Part shown: positions 41,807 through 49,954 of the stretch, one piece after another
How positions within the stretch are numbered: position 1 is the first letter of the stretch
Layout of the letters: the number at the start of each line of letters is the position of its first letter
DNA from: CALEMW01 sp964343835
GTDB lineage: Bacteria > Krumholzibacteriota > Krumholzibacteriia > LZORAL124-64-63
NCBI GenBank assembly: GCA_964343835.1
Contig: CAYFKR010000011.1
Coordinates: 54,669-118,668, forward strand
DNA: 64,000 bases
Reading direction: 5' to 3'
The notes under the pieces: generated by a model
Databases searched by the model: none
Seen by the model: the letters and a program-made list of their open reading frames with translations, nothing else
Told to the model about the DNA's origin: nothing
Translations under genes and position numbers: made by a program

Positions 41807-42580
41807 ATGCTCACCAACACGCGACTGTCGATGACCCTGCTCGCCGCCCTTTCCCTGTTCGTCCTCGCCGGCTGCGGCGGCGACGGCGACGGCGGCACCA
41901 ACCCGCCCCCCAGCAGCGGCGACGACTTCACCCAGGAGACCGCCGTGGCCCAGGCCCAGGTGGCCGGCCCCCAGGCCGTGGCCCTGGTGCAGTCCATGGA
42001 CTCGATGGCCGGCGGCGTCGGCCTGAAGACCGGCACCTACGCCTACAACGCCGCCAACCAGCGCTGGGAGTACCAGTACGACTACTCCATGAGCGGCTAC
42101 ACCTACTCGTGGTTCTACACGGTCCAGTACCTGGACGCCTCGGGCAACCCGCAGGAGGACGCCGCCGGCGCGGCCTCCATCCGTCACACCCTCGACGGCA
42201 CCGGCGAGTACTCCCTGAACAACGGCGGCTACCAGATCGAGTACCTGTACGTGTACGCCTACGACACGACCATCTCCGGCCTGGGCTCCGACACCCACGT
42301 GCTCGACGGCACCGGTAGCGTGGAGATCGACTACTCGTACAACGCCGGCGGCCAGGTCCAGTCCGCCGACTACGTGATGAACTGGGAGACCCTGGGCGAC
42401 GGCGTCAGCTTCCCCACCAACGGCTGCCCCACCGGCACCATCCGCTACGACATGAACCCGTACCACTACGACGTGGTCTTCGACGGGTCCGGCACCGCCG
42501 TCGGCACCCTGTACGACGCCAGCGGCAATGTCGTGGCGAGCGGCGGCGGCAGCTACCCGCTGGGGTGCATGACCAACTAG
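41807..42580 (+). CDS. Lipoprotein of unknown function, paralogue A
   Basis: A 257-residue lipoprotein; the lipobox LAGC follows MLTNTRLSMTLLAALSLFV. A Gly/Asp/Pro linker leads into a beta-rich, Tyr-rich body. The C-terminal part (CPTGTIRYDMNPYHYDVVF ... GTLYDASGNVV) matches the next gene's CPQGSIDYDLSPFSITVEY, so the two are diverged tandem paralogues. Function unknown. CCGGAGGGAA precedes the ATG. A strong hairpin terminator follows. Confidence 0.78.
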   Translation: MLTNTRLSMTLLAALSLFVLAGCGGDGDGGTNPPPSSGDDFTQETAVAQAQVAGPQAVALVQSMDSMAGGVGLKTGTYAYNAANQRWEYQYDYSMSGYTYSWFYTVQYLDASGNPQEDAAGAASIRHTLDGTGEYSLNNGGYQIEYLYVYAYDTTISGLGSDTHVLDGTGSVEIDYSYNAGGQVQSADYVMNWETLGDGVSFPTNGCPTGTIRYDMNPYHYDVVFDGSGTAVGTLYDASGNVVASGGGSYPLGCMTN

Positions 42581-42603
42581 GTCCGCAGCCGTACGATCAT
42601 GGA

Positions 42604-42633
42604 GCCGCCCGATCCCGCGAGGGGTCGGGCGGC
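42604..42633 (+). terminator. Terminator after lipoprotein A
   Basis: A 13-bp stem with one G-T pair (42604-42616 with 42621-42633) and a GCGA loop, followed by TTCGCGTTTC. Confidence 0.75.
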
Positions 42634-42708
42634 TTCGCGTTTCAGTGGGTTGGCCGATCTGGCACGTTGCCCTATGATCGTCGTCCATCCCGAACCGGAG
42701 GACGATCC

Positions 42709-43467
42709 ATGTTCCGATTCCATCGCTCGGCCATCCTGATCGCCGTCACCGCCCTGACCCTGCTCGCCGGCTGCGACGACGATGGATCAAGCCCCGCGAT
42801 CATCCAGGGCGAGTTCGACCGGGACATGGCCGAGGACATGGCGCCTCTCGTCAGGAACCACAACTGGAACCACCTGATCAACTCCCGGACCCTGACCGTG
42901 GCGCCTCCCGATGAATTCGTATGGAGCGAAACGGACAGTTCCTGGACCTACGACGATACGGGGACCATCGACGGCGACTCCTTCGACATCCTTGTCGTCA
43001 TCCGGTACATGACGCCCCTGGGCATCCCCGTCATGACCCCGGAACTGGCCGGGTATGCCCTGGTGGAAGTCGAGTTCCATGTCGACTACGGAGCATCGAC
43101 CGAGAGCGGCATCCTCACCATGACGGATCACGCGGTGTTCACCATCGACGACCTGACGGCCGGGTCCTTCACCATGACCGGGTCGGGGTCCATGCTGTTC
43201 GACGTCCGTCGATCGGCGCCATCGGTCCGGGCGACCTTGTTCATGCCCTGGACGACGGACGGCCCCGTCTCCTGGATCGAGGATTCATGTCCGCAGGGCT
43301 CGATCGACTACGACCTCTCCCCCTTCTCCATCACCGTGGAATACGCGGACGGCGTGCTGGAATCGCGCCTGTTCGAGGACGGGGTGCTGGTCCCGGAATC
43401 CAACGAGGCGTTCGTCATTACCGACTGTTCGCCCGACTCGCTCACCGTCCTGACGATCCCGAGGTAA
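42709..43467 (+). CDS. Lipoprotein of unknown function, paralogue B
   Basis: A 252-residue lipoprotein with lipobox LAGC after MFRFHRSAILIAVTALTL. The body is beta-rich and Asp-rich. It shares the C-terminal pattern C-P-x-G-[TS]-I-x-Y-D-[ML]-[NS]-P with paralogue A. It is followed after three bases by the serine-hydrolase gene, suggesting co-translation. CCGGAGGAC precedes the ATG. Confidence 0.78.
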   Translation: MFRFHRSAILIAVTALTLLAGCDDDGSSPAIIQGEFDRDMAEDMAPLVRNHNWNHLINSRTLTVAPPDEFVWSETDSSWTYDDTGTIDGDSFDILVVIRYMTPLGIPVMTPELAGYALVEVEFHVDYGASTESGILTMTDHAVFTIDDLTAGSFTMTGSGSMLFDVRRSAPSVRATLFMPWTTDGPVSWIEDSCPQGSIDYDLSPFSITVEYADGVLESRLFEDGVLVPESNEAFVITDCSPDSLTVLTIPR

Positions 43468-43470
43468 CCC

Positions 43471-44670
43471 ATGCTCCGCCGCCTGCTCATCCTGCTCGCC
43501 GTCGTCCTCGCCCTGGCCATCGGCCTGAAACTGGGCGGCGTGCTCGACGCCCCCGCCACCGACCCGGTGAGCGAGGTCGTGGACCTCTCCTTCGCGGTCC
43601 AGGGTCGCCTCGACGAGCTGCGCGACGAGATCGGCTTCCCCGGCGCCACGGCATCCTTCGTGCTGCCCGACGGCCGCTCGGGCCGCATCGCCGTCGGCAC
43701 CCTCGACCCCGACGGCGACGAGCCCATGCCCCCGGAGGCCCGCATGCTCGCCGGCAGCGTGGGCAAGATGTTCGTGGCGACCACGGTGCTGGACCTGGTG
43801 GGCCGCGGCGAACTCGACCTGGACGCGCCCCTGTCCGACCTCCTGGGCGACGAGCCCTGGTTCGACCGCCTGCCCAACGCCGCGGACCTGACCCTGCGCA
43901 ACCTCATGACCCACACCTCCGGCATGCCGGACCACCTGGAGCAGGAGGCCTACCTGGCCGACTGCCGCGCCATCAGCGCTCCCGGCGGCGACCCCGACAC
44001 GGTGATCCCTCCCCTGCAGTGCGTGGGCTATGTGCTGGACCTCGAGCCCCTCGGCCCCGCCGACGGCGCGTTCCGCTACACCGACACCAACTACATCCTG
44101 GTGGGCCTGACGGTGGAGAAGGCCACGGGCCGTCCCTACTACGACCTCGCGGTGGAACGCGTGATCGAACCCCTGGGCCTGGCCGACACGGCGCCCCAGA
44201 TCGGGCGCGATCTGCCGGGCCTGGTGCGCGGCCACATGCCCGCCGACAACATGTTCGGCCTGCCGCCGGTGACCCACGGCGACGACGGCCGCCTGACCCA
44301 CGACCCGGTGCTGGAATGGTGCGGCGGCGGCATGATGAGCTCGTCGTCGGACCTGGCCCGCTTCGCCCACGCCCTCTACCGCGGCACGGCCCTGCCCTGG
44401 GACTACCGTCCCGACCTGCTGCGCGGCGAACCCCTCACCGGCCGCCTGGCCCCCGGCCTCTACGGCCTGGCCACCTTCATCCGCGAAAGCGATCGCGGCC
44501 ACACCCTCGGCCACACCGGCTGGTATCCCGGATACAACACGGCGGTGACCCACTGGGTGGGCCACGGCGTGACGGTGGCGGTGCAGGTGAACCGGGACTG
44601 GGACACGGAGGTCGCGCGCGTGGCGGACGAACTGGCGGAAGTGGTCTTCGGTTTCCTATCGGAACAGTGA
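43471..44670 (+). CDS. Beta-lactamase/DD-peptidase family serine hydrolase
   Basis: A 399-residue protein of the class C beta-lactamase/D-Ala-D-Ala carboxypeptidase fold (PF00144 type). The nucleophile motif S-x-x-K is Ser96-Lys99 (AGSVGKMF), the Tyr motif is YTDTNY near 199, and HTGWYPG near 348 is the KTG equivalent. The N-terminal helix (2-20) is a membrane anchor or uncleaved signal. Such enzymes hydrolyse peptides or esters; the substrate is unknown. Its 3' end overlaps the convergent small secreted protein by 15 bases. Confidence 0.87.
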   Translation: MLRRLLILLAVVLALAIGLKLGGVLDAPATDPVSEVVDLSFAVQGRLDELRDEIGFPGATASFVLPDGRSGRIAVGTLDPDGDEPMPPEARMLAGSVGKMFVATTVLDLVGRGELDLDAPLSDLLGDEPWFDRLPNAADLTLRNLMTHTSGMPDHLEQEAYLADCRAISAPGGDPDTVIPPLQCVGYVLDLEPLGPADGAFRYTDTNYILVGLTVEKATGRPYYDLAVERVIEPLGLADTAPQIGRDLPGLVRGHMPADNMFGLPPVTHGDDGRLTHDPVLEWCGGGMMSSSSDLARFAHALYRGTALPWDYRPDLLRGEPLTGRLAPGLYGLATFIRESDRGHTLGHTGWYPGYNTAVTHWVGHGVTVAVQVNRDWDTEVARVADELAEVVFGFLSEQ

Positions 44671-45165
44671 TTTGACCGCCCCCCACGACGACGCCTCGGC
44701 GGGCACCGCCCCGTGGTGGATGGTCACCCCCTCCAGGTAGTAGTTCACGGAGTAGACGTAGAGGGCGTCCACGGTCGTGCCTTCGGGGTCGATCGTCAGG
44801 GTCTCGCGCACGTTGGTGACGGTGGAGTAGGCGTCGACCACCAGGGTCTCCCCGTCGGCCAGCCACACGTAGGTGTTGCCGGTGCCGCCGTAGGTCTTGC
44901 CGGTGACGGTGACGGTGCGCACGTCCGACAGGGTGCTCAGGTCGATCTGCAGGGTGGAACGATAGAGGAGCAGCCCGTAGCGCGTGGCCTCCACGATGGC
45001 CTCGCCGCTGGCCGGCACCACCACCATGGCGAGCCCCTGTTCGGTCCAGGGTTCGTAGAAGCCGACGTCGGCGTGGTCCACGTAGTCCACGGCGAGCTGG
45101 TCGGCCGCCGCGGGAACCGCGGCGAGCACCAGCAGGGCCGCTGCCGCAAGGGTCCGGATGGTCAT
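44656..45165 (-). CDS. Small secreted protein with C-terminal WG-tail (1 of 3)
   Basis: A 169-residue exported protein of unrecognised family. The signal peptide MTIRTLAAAALLVLAAVPAAA is followed by a strand-rich single domain. The last nine residues are WGAVKSLFR. The same tail ends two other small secreted proteins in this window (46884-47411 and 57523-58062), although the rest of each sequence looks unrelated. The ATG at 45163-45165 follows GGGAGGAA. It overlaps the convergent serine hydrolase gene by 15 bases. Confidence 0.72.
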   Translation of the reverse strand: MTIRTLAAAALLVLAAVPAAADQLAVDYVDHADVGFYEPWTEQGLAMVVVPASGEAIVEATRYGLLLYRSTLQIDLSTLSDVRTVTVTGKTYGGTGNTYVWLADGETLVVDAYSTVTNVRETLTIDPEGTTVDALYVYSVNYYLEGVTIHHGAVPAEASSWGAVKSLFR

Positions 45166-45215
45166 GTGATTCCTCCCTCCGTTCCCACAACGTACCACGG
45201 ACCCGCGGCTCGACG

Positions 45216-45986
45216 CTAGTCGCGCGGCACCCGCGTGAACAGCCACGGCCCGCTCTCGGGCGGCTCCTCCGCCGCCTCCCACCCCATCTCCCCGAACCCC
45301 ATGAGGTCCCGCGGCGAGCGGGCGCCGGTCTCCAGGGCAAAGCGGATCAGGGCGCCGCGGGCCATCTTGGCGTGCACGACGCGGGTCTTCAGCTTGCCGT
45401 CGGGTGCGCGCTCCTTGAAGACAGGGGTGATCACGCGGCCGCGCAACCGCGTCTCGTCCACCGCCTTCATGTACTCCTGCGACGCGGTGCTCACGACGGG
45501 TTCGCCGTCGCGCAGGTCGTCGTTCAGATCGTCGGTGATGCGCTCGCGCCAGTAGTCCACGGGGTTGCGGACGCCGGGGGGCGCGTACTTGCAGCCGAGC
45601 TCCAGGCGGTAGGCCTCGATGCGGTCGAAGGGGCGCAGCACGCCGTACAGGCCCGACAGGATGCGGAGCTTCTTGGCGGCGCGGCGGCGGGTCGGGGCGT
45701 CGAAGCCGTCGGCGGCGAGGTGCTTGTAGACGAGACCGGTGAACGCGTAGACGGCCGGCGGCGACGGCCGCTCGGGGTCGCCCCACAGGGAGAAGTCGGC
45801 GCGGGTGCGGCGGGCGAGGTCGGCTTTGAGGTCCATGGACTTGGCGAAGAAACCGGCGTCGCGGTCGCGGAGATCGTCGACGAGTTCGTGGGCCTCGACC
45901 ATGCGGCGCGGATCGGTGGACTTCAGCCGCGGCGGCACGGCGGGCTCTAGGTCCATGAGCTTGGTGGTGTTCAGCAGCAGCAGCAC
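45216..45986 (-). CDS. yaaA: YaaA-family (DUF328) peroxide-stress protein
   Basis: A 256-residue cytoplasmic protein. YaaA proteins limit intracellular iron and damage under hydrogen peroxide. Matching segments are VYAFTGLVYKHLAAD, LRILSGLYGVLRPFDRIEAYRLELG, STASQEYMKAVD and KMARGALIRFAL, all hallmarks of the family. The GTG at 45984-45986 is taken as start because GGAG lies five bases upstream and the length then equals the 258-residue E. coli protein. Divergent from the adjacent phosphotransferase gene. Confidence 0.9.
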   Translation of the reverse strand: MLLLLNTTKLMDLEPAVPPRLKSTDPRRMVEAHELVDDLRDRDAGFFAKSMDLKADLARRTRADFSLWGDPERPSPPAVYAFTGLVYKHLAADGFDAPTRRRAAKKLRILSGLYGVLRPFDRIEAYRLELGCKYAPPGVRNPVDYWRERITDDLNDDLRDGEPVVSTASQEYMKAVDETRLRGRVITPVFKERAPDGKLKTRVVHAKMARGALIRFALETGARSPRDLMGFGEMGWEAAEEPPESGPWLFTRVPRD

Positions 45987-46074
45987 GACGGTCTCCGGGG
46001 ATCGGGCTTGGGGCCGGGGGCGACGAGGCGTATGATCGGCGCGCCGGCCCGAACCGTCAACCCGGAGCCCCCAC

Positions 46075-46887
46075 ATGGAACGACCCAAACGCCCCACCTT
46101 CTTCGTGGTCTCCGACGGCCGCGGCGACACCTGCAACCAGCTCCTGGACGCCGCCCTCGTCCAGTACGCCCAGGAGCGCTACGACGTGGTCCGCTGGCCC
46201 GAGGTCCGCACCCCCGCCCAGGTGGACGCCGTGATCAAGGCCGCCGCCGACGTCGGCGCCACGGTGTTCTACACCCTGGTCAGCCCCGAGACGCGCCGCG
46301 AGATCAAGCAACGGGCCGACCTGCTCATGGTGCCGATCCTGGACGTCCTGGGCCCCGCCGTCACCGCCCTCCACGACGTGTTCAAGAGCGATCCCGCCCG
46401 AACCCCCGGCCTGTTCTACGCCTCGGAGCGGGAGCGCTTCGACCTGCACGCCGCCATCGACTACACCCTCAAGCACGACGACGGCCAGCGCTCCGCCACC
46501 TGGCACCTGGCCGACGTGGTGATCGTGGGCGTGTCGCGGGCGTCCAAGAGCACCACCTGTTTCACCCTCGCCTATCGCGGAGTGAAGGCGGCCAACGTGC
46601 CGCTGATCCCGACGGCGCCGCCGTCGCGCGCGTTGCTGGAGCTGGACCCGAAGAAGGTCATCGGCCTGCGCGTGAACGTGAGCCGCCTGATGAGCGTGCG
46701 CGAGGCCCGCGCCGCCCACCTGGGCATGGCCCACACCGGCTACTACGTGGACAAGCGCGAGGTCGCCAAGGAGGTCCGCCACGCCAACAACATGATGGAC
46801 GAGAACGGCTGGCGGAGCTTCGACGTGTCGTACATGGCGGTGGAGGAGATCGCGCGGGAGGTGATGCGGTTGCGGGGGGTGGACTAG
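46075..46887 (+). CDS. ppsR: Pyruvate phosphate dikinase/PEP synthase regulatory protein
   Basis: A 270-residue DUF299 protein: a bifunctional ADP-dependent kinase and phosphate-dependent pyrophosphorylase that inactivates and reactivates PPDK or PEP synthase. The P-loop is GVSRASKST in VVIVGVSRASKSTTCF; VSDGRGDTCNQLLDA and the C-terminal NGWRSFDVSYMAVEEIA are family marks. It ends in a 3-base convergent overlap with the next small secreted protein. The target enzyme is not in the window. Confidence 0.92.
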   Translation: MERPKRPTFFVVSDGRGDTCNQLLDAALVQYAQERYDVVRWPEVRTPAQVDAVIKAAADVGATVFYTLVSPETRREIKQRADLLMVPILDVLGPAVTALHDVFKSDPARTPGLFYASERERFDLHAAIDYTLKHDDGQRSATWHLADVVIVGVSRASKSTTCFTLAYRGVKAANVPLIPTAPPSRALLELDPKKVIGLRVNVSRLMSVREARAAHLGMAHTGYYVDKREVAKEVRHANNMMDENGWRSFDVSYMAVEEIAREVMRLRGVD

Positions 46888-47411
46888 CGATACGCCCGCT
46901 TCACCGCGCCCCACTCCCGCCGCTCGGCCGCCACCACGCAATCGGTGTCCAGGGTCATCACGTAGGCGCCGCAGTCCCCCACCTGTTCCGCATCCACGAC
47001 CAGCCATACCGTCGCGTCGGCCCCCGTCTCGTTGACGTAGGTCAGGGTCTCGGTTCCGCCCGTCCCCGCATCGTCGGCCGACGCCAGGCAGGTGAACTGG
47101 GTGCCATAGACCACGCACTCGGCGGTGACCATCAGCATGGCGTCGCCCGTGGGGTCGACGGTCGCGGTGAAGGAGCAGCCCGGGGGCATGGCGATCTCGT
47201 AGCGGTCCTCGGGGGCGTGGGTTTGGGACCAGGTGGCGCAGTCGTGGTCGACCACGAGGTTCTCGCCTTCGCAAGGGTCGCCGGTGTAGGTGCCGCTGGG
47301 TGCGGTGATGGGGATGGCGAGGTCGCAGAAGTCGTAGACGGGGGGTGGGATGGCGGCTGCTTGGGTGGCCGTCAGGGTCGTGATGGCGGCGATGATCAGG
47401 AATCTTGTCAT
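46884..47411 (-). CDS. Small secreted protein with C-terminal WG-tail (2 of 3)
   Basis: A 175-residue exported protein: signal peptide MTRFLIIAAITTLTATQAAA, then one beta-sandwich-like domain resembling bacterial pre-peptidase C-terminal (PPC) domains (FTATVDPTGDAMLMV, ATVWLVVDA) with six cysteines, likely disulfide-bonded. It ends in WGAVKRAYR, the same nine-residue pattern as two other proteins here. The ATG at 47409-47411 follows GGGAGG. A triple half-site lies about 90 nt upstream. Confidence 0.72.
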   Translation of the reverse strand: MTRFLIIAAITTLTATQAAAIPPPVYDFCDLAIPITAPSGTYTGDPCEGENLVVDHDCATWSQTHAPEDRYEIAMPPGCSFTATVDPTGDAMLMVTAECVVYGTQFTCLASADDAGTGGTETLTYVNETGADATVWLVVDAEQVGDCGAYVMTLDTDCVVAAERREWGAVKRAYR

Positions 47412-47496
47412 TTTGACCTCCCTCGGTCCCCCCATCCTACCATGAACTGGCGTGACGGCTCTTGCAGACATACTCGAAAAGCGGGTTCATGGATTC

Positions 47497-47519
47497 GTCC
47501 ATAGTGGACTTGTCCACTA
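47497..47519 (-). promoter_or_regulatory. Triple half-site, possible operator
   Basis: GTCCA-TAG-TGGAC-TT-GTCCA-CTA contains a perfect 8+8 dyad (47502-47509 with 47512-47519) plus a third half-site. It lies in the promoter region of the second WG-tail gene. No regulator is identified. Confidence 0.4.
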
Positions 47520-47541
47520 CCTACCCAAACGCGTATATAAA

Positions 47542-47574
47542 CGGCCGGCCCCGCGGATATCACAAGGCCGGCCG
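47542..47574 (-). terminator. Terminator after the M64 peptidase gene
   Basis: CGGCCGGCC/GGCCGGCCG arms (47542-47550 with 47566-47574) followed on the minus strand by TTTATATACGCGTTT. Confidence 0.7.
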
Positions 47575-47605
47575 CACCATTCATCAAGCCGAAGCACCCC
47601 CCCCC

Positions 47606-49048
47606 TCAGTCCGTCATCGCCCCCACGACCTCCCCGATTCCGCCCGAACACGCCGCACAGAACCGCTTCAGCCCCTTGGTGAACATGATGCAGTCCAGCT
47701 CGGCGCGGTACACGCCGGTGGTGCAGTAGCCCGCGCCCTCGAAGGCGCCGACGGTGCCGAAGGCGGGATTGTCGGCGAACCAGGCGTCGAGCATGTCCTG
47801 GTGGCAGCGCGAGAGTTCCTCGCCGGTGGCGATCGCCTCGTCGATCTTCGCCTGGTCGGCGCCGCCGCGCATGAGAGTGGCGATGTACTCGTTGATCTCG
47901 GCACGCTTGGTCATGTAGTCGGCGTCCATGCGGTCGTACTCGTCCTTCTTCCAGGGGGTCGGGACGGGGGCGCCGTCGGTGACCAGGTCGGCCCATTTGG
48001 GGGCGCCGTCGAGCATGCGGGTGATGTTGCGCTCGGCGGGCTCGAAGCCGTCGGGATAGAAGTCGGTGTAGGCGGTGGACGAGGAGTAGTACTCGTCGGC
48101 GAGGCCGGCGAACCCGTGGCCGAACTCGTGCACGAACACGTACTCGCTCCACTGGTTGTCGCTGGTGAAGGTGTTGAAGAGGTTGTAGATGCCGCCGCCG
48201 CCGTAACGCTCGTGGTTGACCATGACCGAGAGCACGTCGTAGGGGGCGGCGCGGGCCACGTCGCGGATGGCGCGGTTGTCCTCGGTCAGCAGGTAGCGCG
48301 TGGAGCCGAGGGAGTTGAAGGTGCAGCCCAGGGCGGTGTTGCGGTGGACGCCGCGGGTAGGCTCGTCGCAGCCGCGCTCCTGGGAGGGTTTCAGGACGCC
48401 GCGCACGGAGATGCGGTCGCCGAGGGAGGCGAAGGGCTCCACCGACAGCAGGGCGCGGGCGAAGCGGCGCACGTCGGAGTCGAACTTGGCGGCGTCGTCG
48501 ACGGTGTAGCCATCGCCCAGGATCACCACGTCCACGCACTGTGAGGGGTCGCCGCCCACATGGGCTTCCACCACGGCGATGTCGGCGTCCACTGGGTCTT
48601 CGCGGATCTCCACGTCGGTCGGGTCGATGGGGCAGCGGAAGACCTCGGCGAAAGCGCCGTCGTCGCCGCGGGCCTCGAGCATGAAAACGGCGGGCGAGGT
48701 GGGGAACGGCGTGCGCACCGACTCGTGGTAGGTGCGGCGGACGCCGGAGGCGGCGGAGCCTGTGGTCTTCCACTCGCCGTAGTAGGAGTCGAAGCCGCGG
48801 GACCAGAGCACGGCGCCGGTGGCGGTGTCCAGGAGCAGGGCGCGGTAGCGGCCGATGTCGAGGGGATCGACCAGCTCGAGGCGCGGTCCGGGCCACGGGC
48901 CCTCGCGGTGCAGGCGGTCGAGGGAGACGATCTCCTCGCCTGCGGCGCCGGTGTGGTGGTAGTCGACGCGGAGGGTGGCGTCGAAGTCGAAGGGGGCGGC
49001 GGCGGCGGATGCGGCGACGACGAGCAGAACGGCGATCAGCATCTTCAT
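47606..49048 (-). CDS. Secreted M64-family zinc metallopeptidase
   Basis: A 480-residue exported protease of the IgA-peptidase M64 family. The signal peptide MKMLIAVLLVVAASAAAA is followed by a beta-rich N-terminal domain and the catalytic domain, with VVILGDGYT, NHERYGGGGIYN and the zinc site HEFGHGFAGLADEY near 306. A C-terminal cysteine pair (FCAAC) may form a disulfide. The start codon overlaps the plsC stop by four bases (ATGA). Confidence 0.9.
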   Translation of the reverse strand: MKMLIAVLLVVAASAAAAPFDFDATLRVDYHHTGAAGEEIVSLDRLHREGPWPGPRLELVDPLDIGRYRALLLDTATGAVLWSRGFDSYYGEWKTTGSAASGVRRTYHESVRTPFPTSPAVFMLEARGDDGAFAEVFRCPIDPTDVEIREDPVDADIAVVEAHVGGDPSQCVDVVILGDGYTVDDAAKFDSDVRRFARALLSVEPFASLGDRISVRGVLKPSQERGCDEPTRGVHRNTALGCTFNSLGSTRYLLTEDNRAIRDVARAAPYDVLSVMVNHERYGGGGIYNLFNTFTSDNQWSEYVFVHEFGHGFAGLADEYYSSSTAYTDFYPDGFEPAERNITRMLDGAPKWADLVTDGAPVPTPWKKDEYDRMDADYMTKRAEINEYIATLMRGGADQAKIDEAIATGEELSRCHQDMLDAWFADNPAFGTVGAFEGAGYCTTGVYRAELDCIMFTKGLKRFCAACSGGIGEVVGAMTD

Positions 49049-49749
49049 GACAAATCCTCCATCCGCGACTCGATCCATTCCTCGGACGCCCTGTTGATGT
49101 CCCCCGCGGACATGTCGGCCGTGTCCATGGGCTCCCCGATCACCACGCGCACCGTCCCCGGCCGGATGATCCACTCCCGCCCCCAGAAACTGCCCGCGTT
49201 GTGGGCCACCGGCACCACCGGGTAGCCGGTGCGCGAGGCGAGCATGGCGCCTCCCGCGTTGTACTTGCCGCGGGTGCCGGGCTTGGTGCGGGTGCCCTCG
49301 GGGAACACCACGACCCAGTAGCCGCGGTCGAGCCGGTCCTTGCCCTCGGTGATGACCTGCATCAGCGCCTTCTTGCCCGCCGACCGGTCGATGGCGATGG
49401 CCCCCGCCGCCCTCAGCGCCCACCCGAAGATGGGGATGCGCAGCAGCTCCTGCTTCAGCACCCAGGTCTGGGCCGGAAAGATGCGCTGCAGCCCGAATGT
49501 CTCCCACGACGACTGGTGCTTGCTCAGGATGATGGCGTTGCGCTCGGGGATGTTCTCCGCGCCCTCCACCACGTAGTCCACGCCGCAGGTCCAGCGCAGC
49601 CACGTGATCATGAACGACGACCAGTTGGCGAGGAAGGCGTTGCGCTTCAGCCCAGGCATGAGCAGGGAGATCAGGAGCAGCGGGATCAGCGCGAACGTGA
49701 TGACCACGATGCCGGTGCGGAACAGGAGGGTACGCAGGAAGGGGATCAC
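49045..49749 (-). CDS. plsC: 1-acyl-glycerol-3-phosphate acyltransferase PlsC
   Basis: A 234-residue inner-membrane acyltransferase making phosphatidic acid from lysophosphatidic acid. The N-terminal membrane helix (about 7-30) is followed by motif 1 as KHQSSWETF (canonical NHxxxxD has Gln/Glu here), motif 2 GAIAIDRSAGKKAL, motif 3 VVFPEGTRTKPG and motif 4 VPVAHNAG. GTG at 49747-49749 follows GAGG; a longer ATG start has no ribosome site. Overlaps the M64 gene. Confidence 0.9.
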   Translation of the reverse strand: MIPFLRTLLFRTGIVVITFALIPLLLISLLMPGLKRNAFLANWSSFMITWLRWTCGVDYVVEGAENIPERNAIILSKHQSSWETFGLQRIFPAQTWVLKQELLRIPIFGWALRAAGAIAIDRSAGKKALMQVITEGKDRLDRGYWVVVFPEGTRTKPGTRGKYNAGGAMLASRTGYPVVPVAHNAGSFWGREWIIRPGTVRVVIGEPMDTADMSAGDINRASEEWIESRMEDLS

Positions 49750-49851
49750 CTGGGACCTCGGGGGTGTGGGACTGGGTGGGCGAGGGTGGGGATAAGATCG
49801 CATGTGGAGGGGGTGGTGTCGAGGGGGAGTCGATCTGTGGAGTGGGGGCGA

Positions 49852-49881
49852 TTGACTCCCGAACCAGTGATGACATAAGAT
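49852..49881 (+). promoter_or_regulatory. Sigma70-type promoter for the giant secreted protein
   Basis: TTGACT (49852-49857), an 18-base spacer and TAAGAT (49876-49881), ending 73 nt before the chosen start codon. Confidence 0.6.
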
Positions 49882-49954
49882 CAAGTCATGGCCTGCGTTT
49901 ATGAAGATATCGGTTTCGAAACCTGAATCACGAATCCTACGGGGGTGTCTCTCG

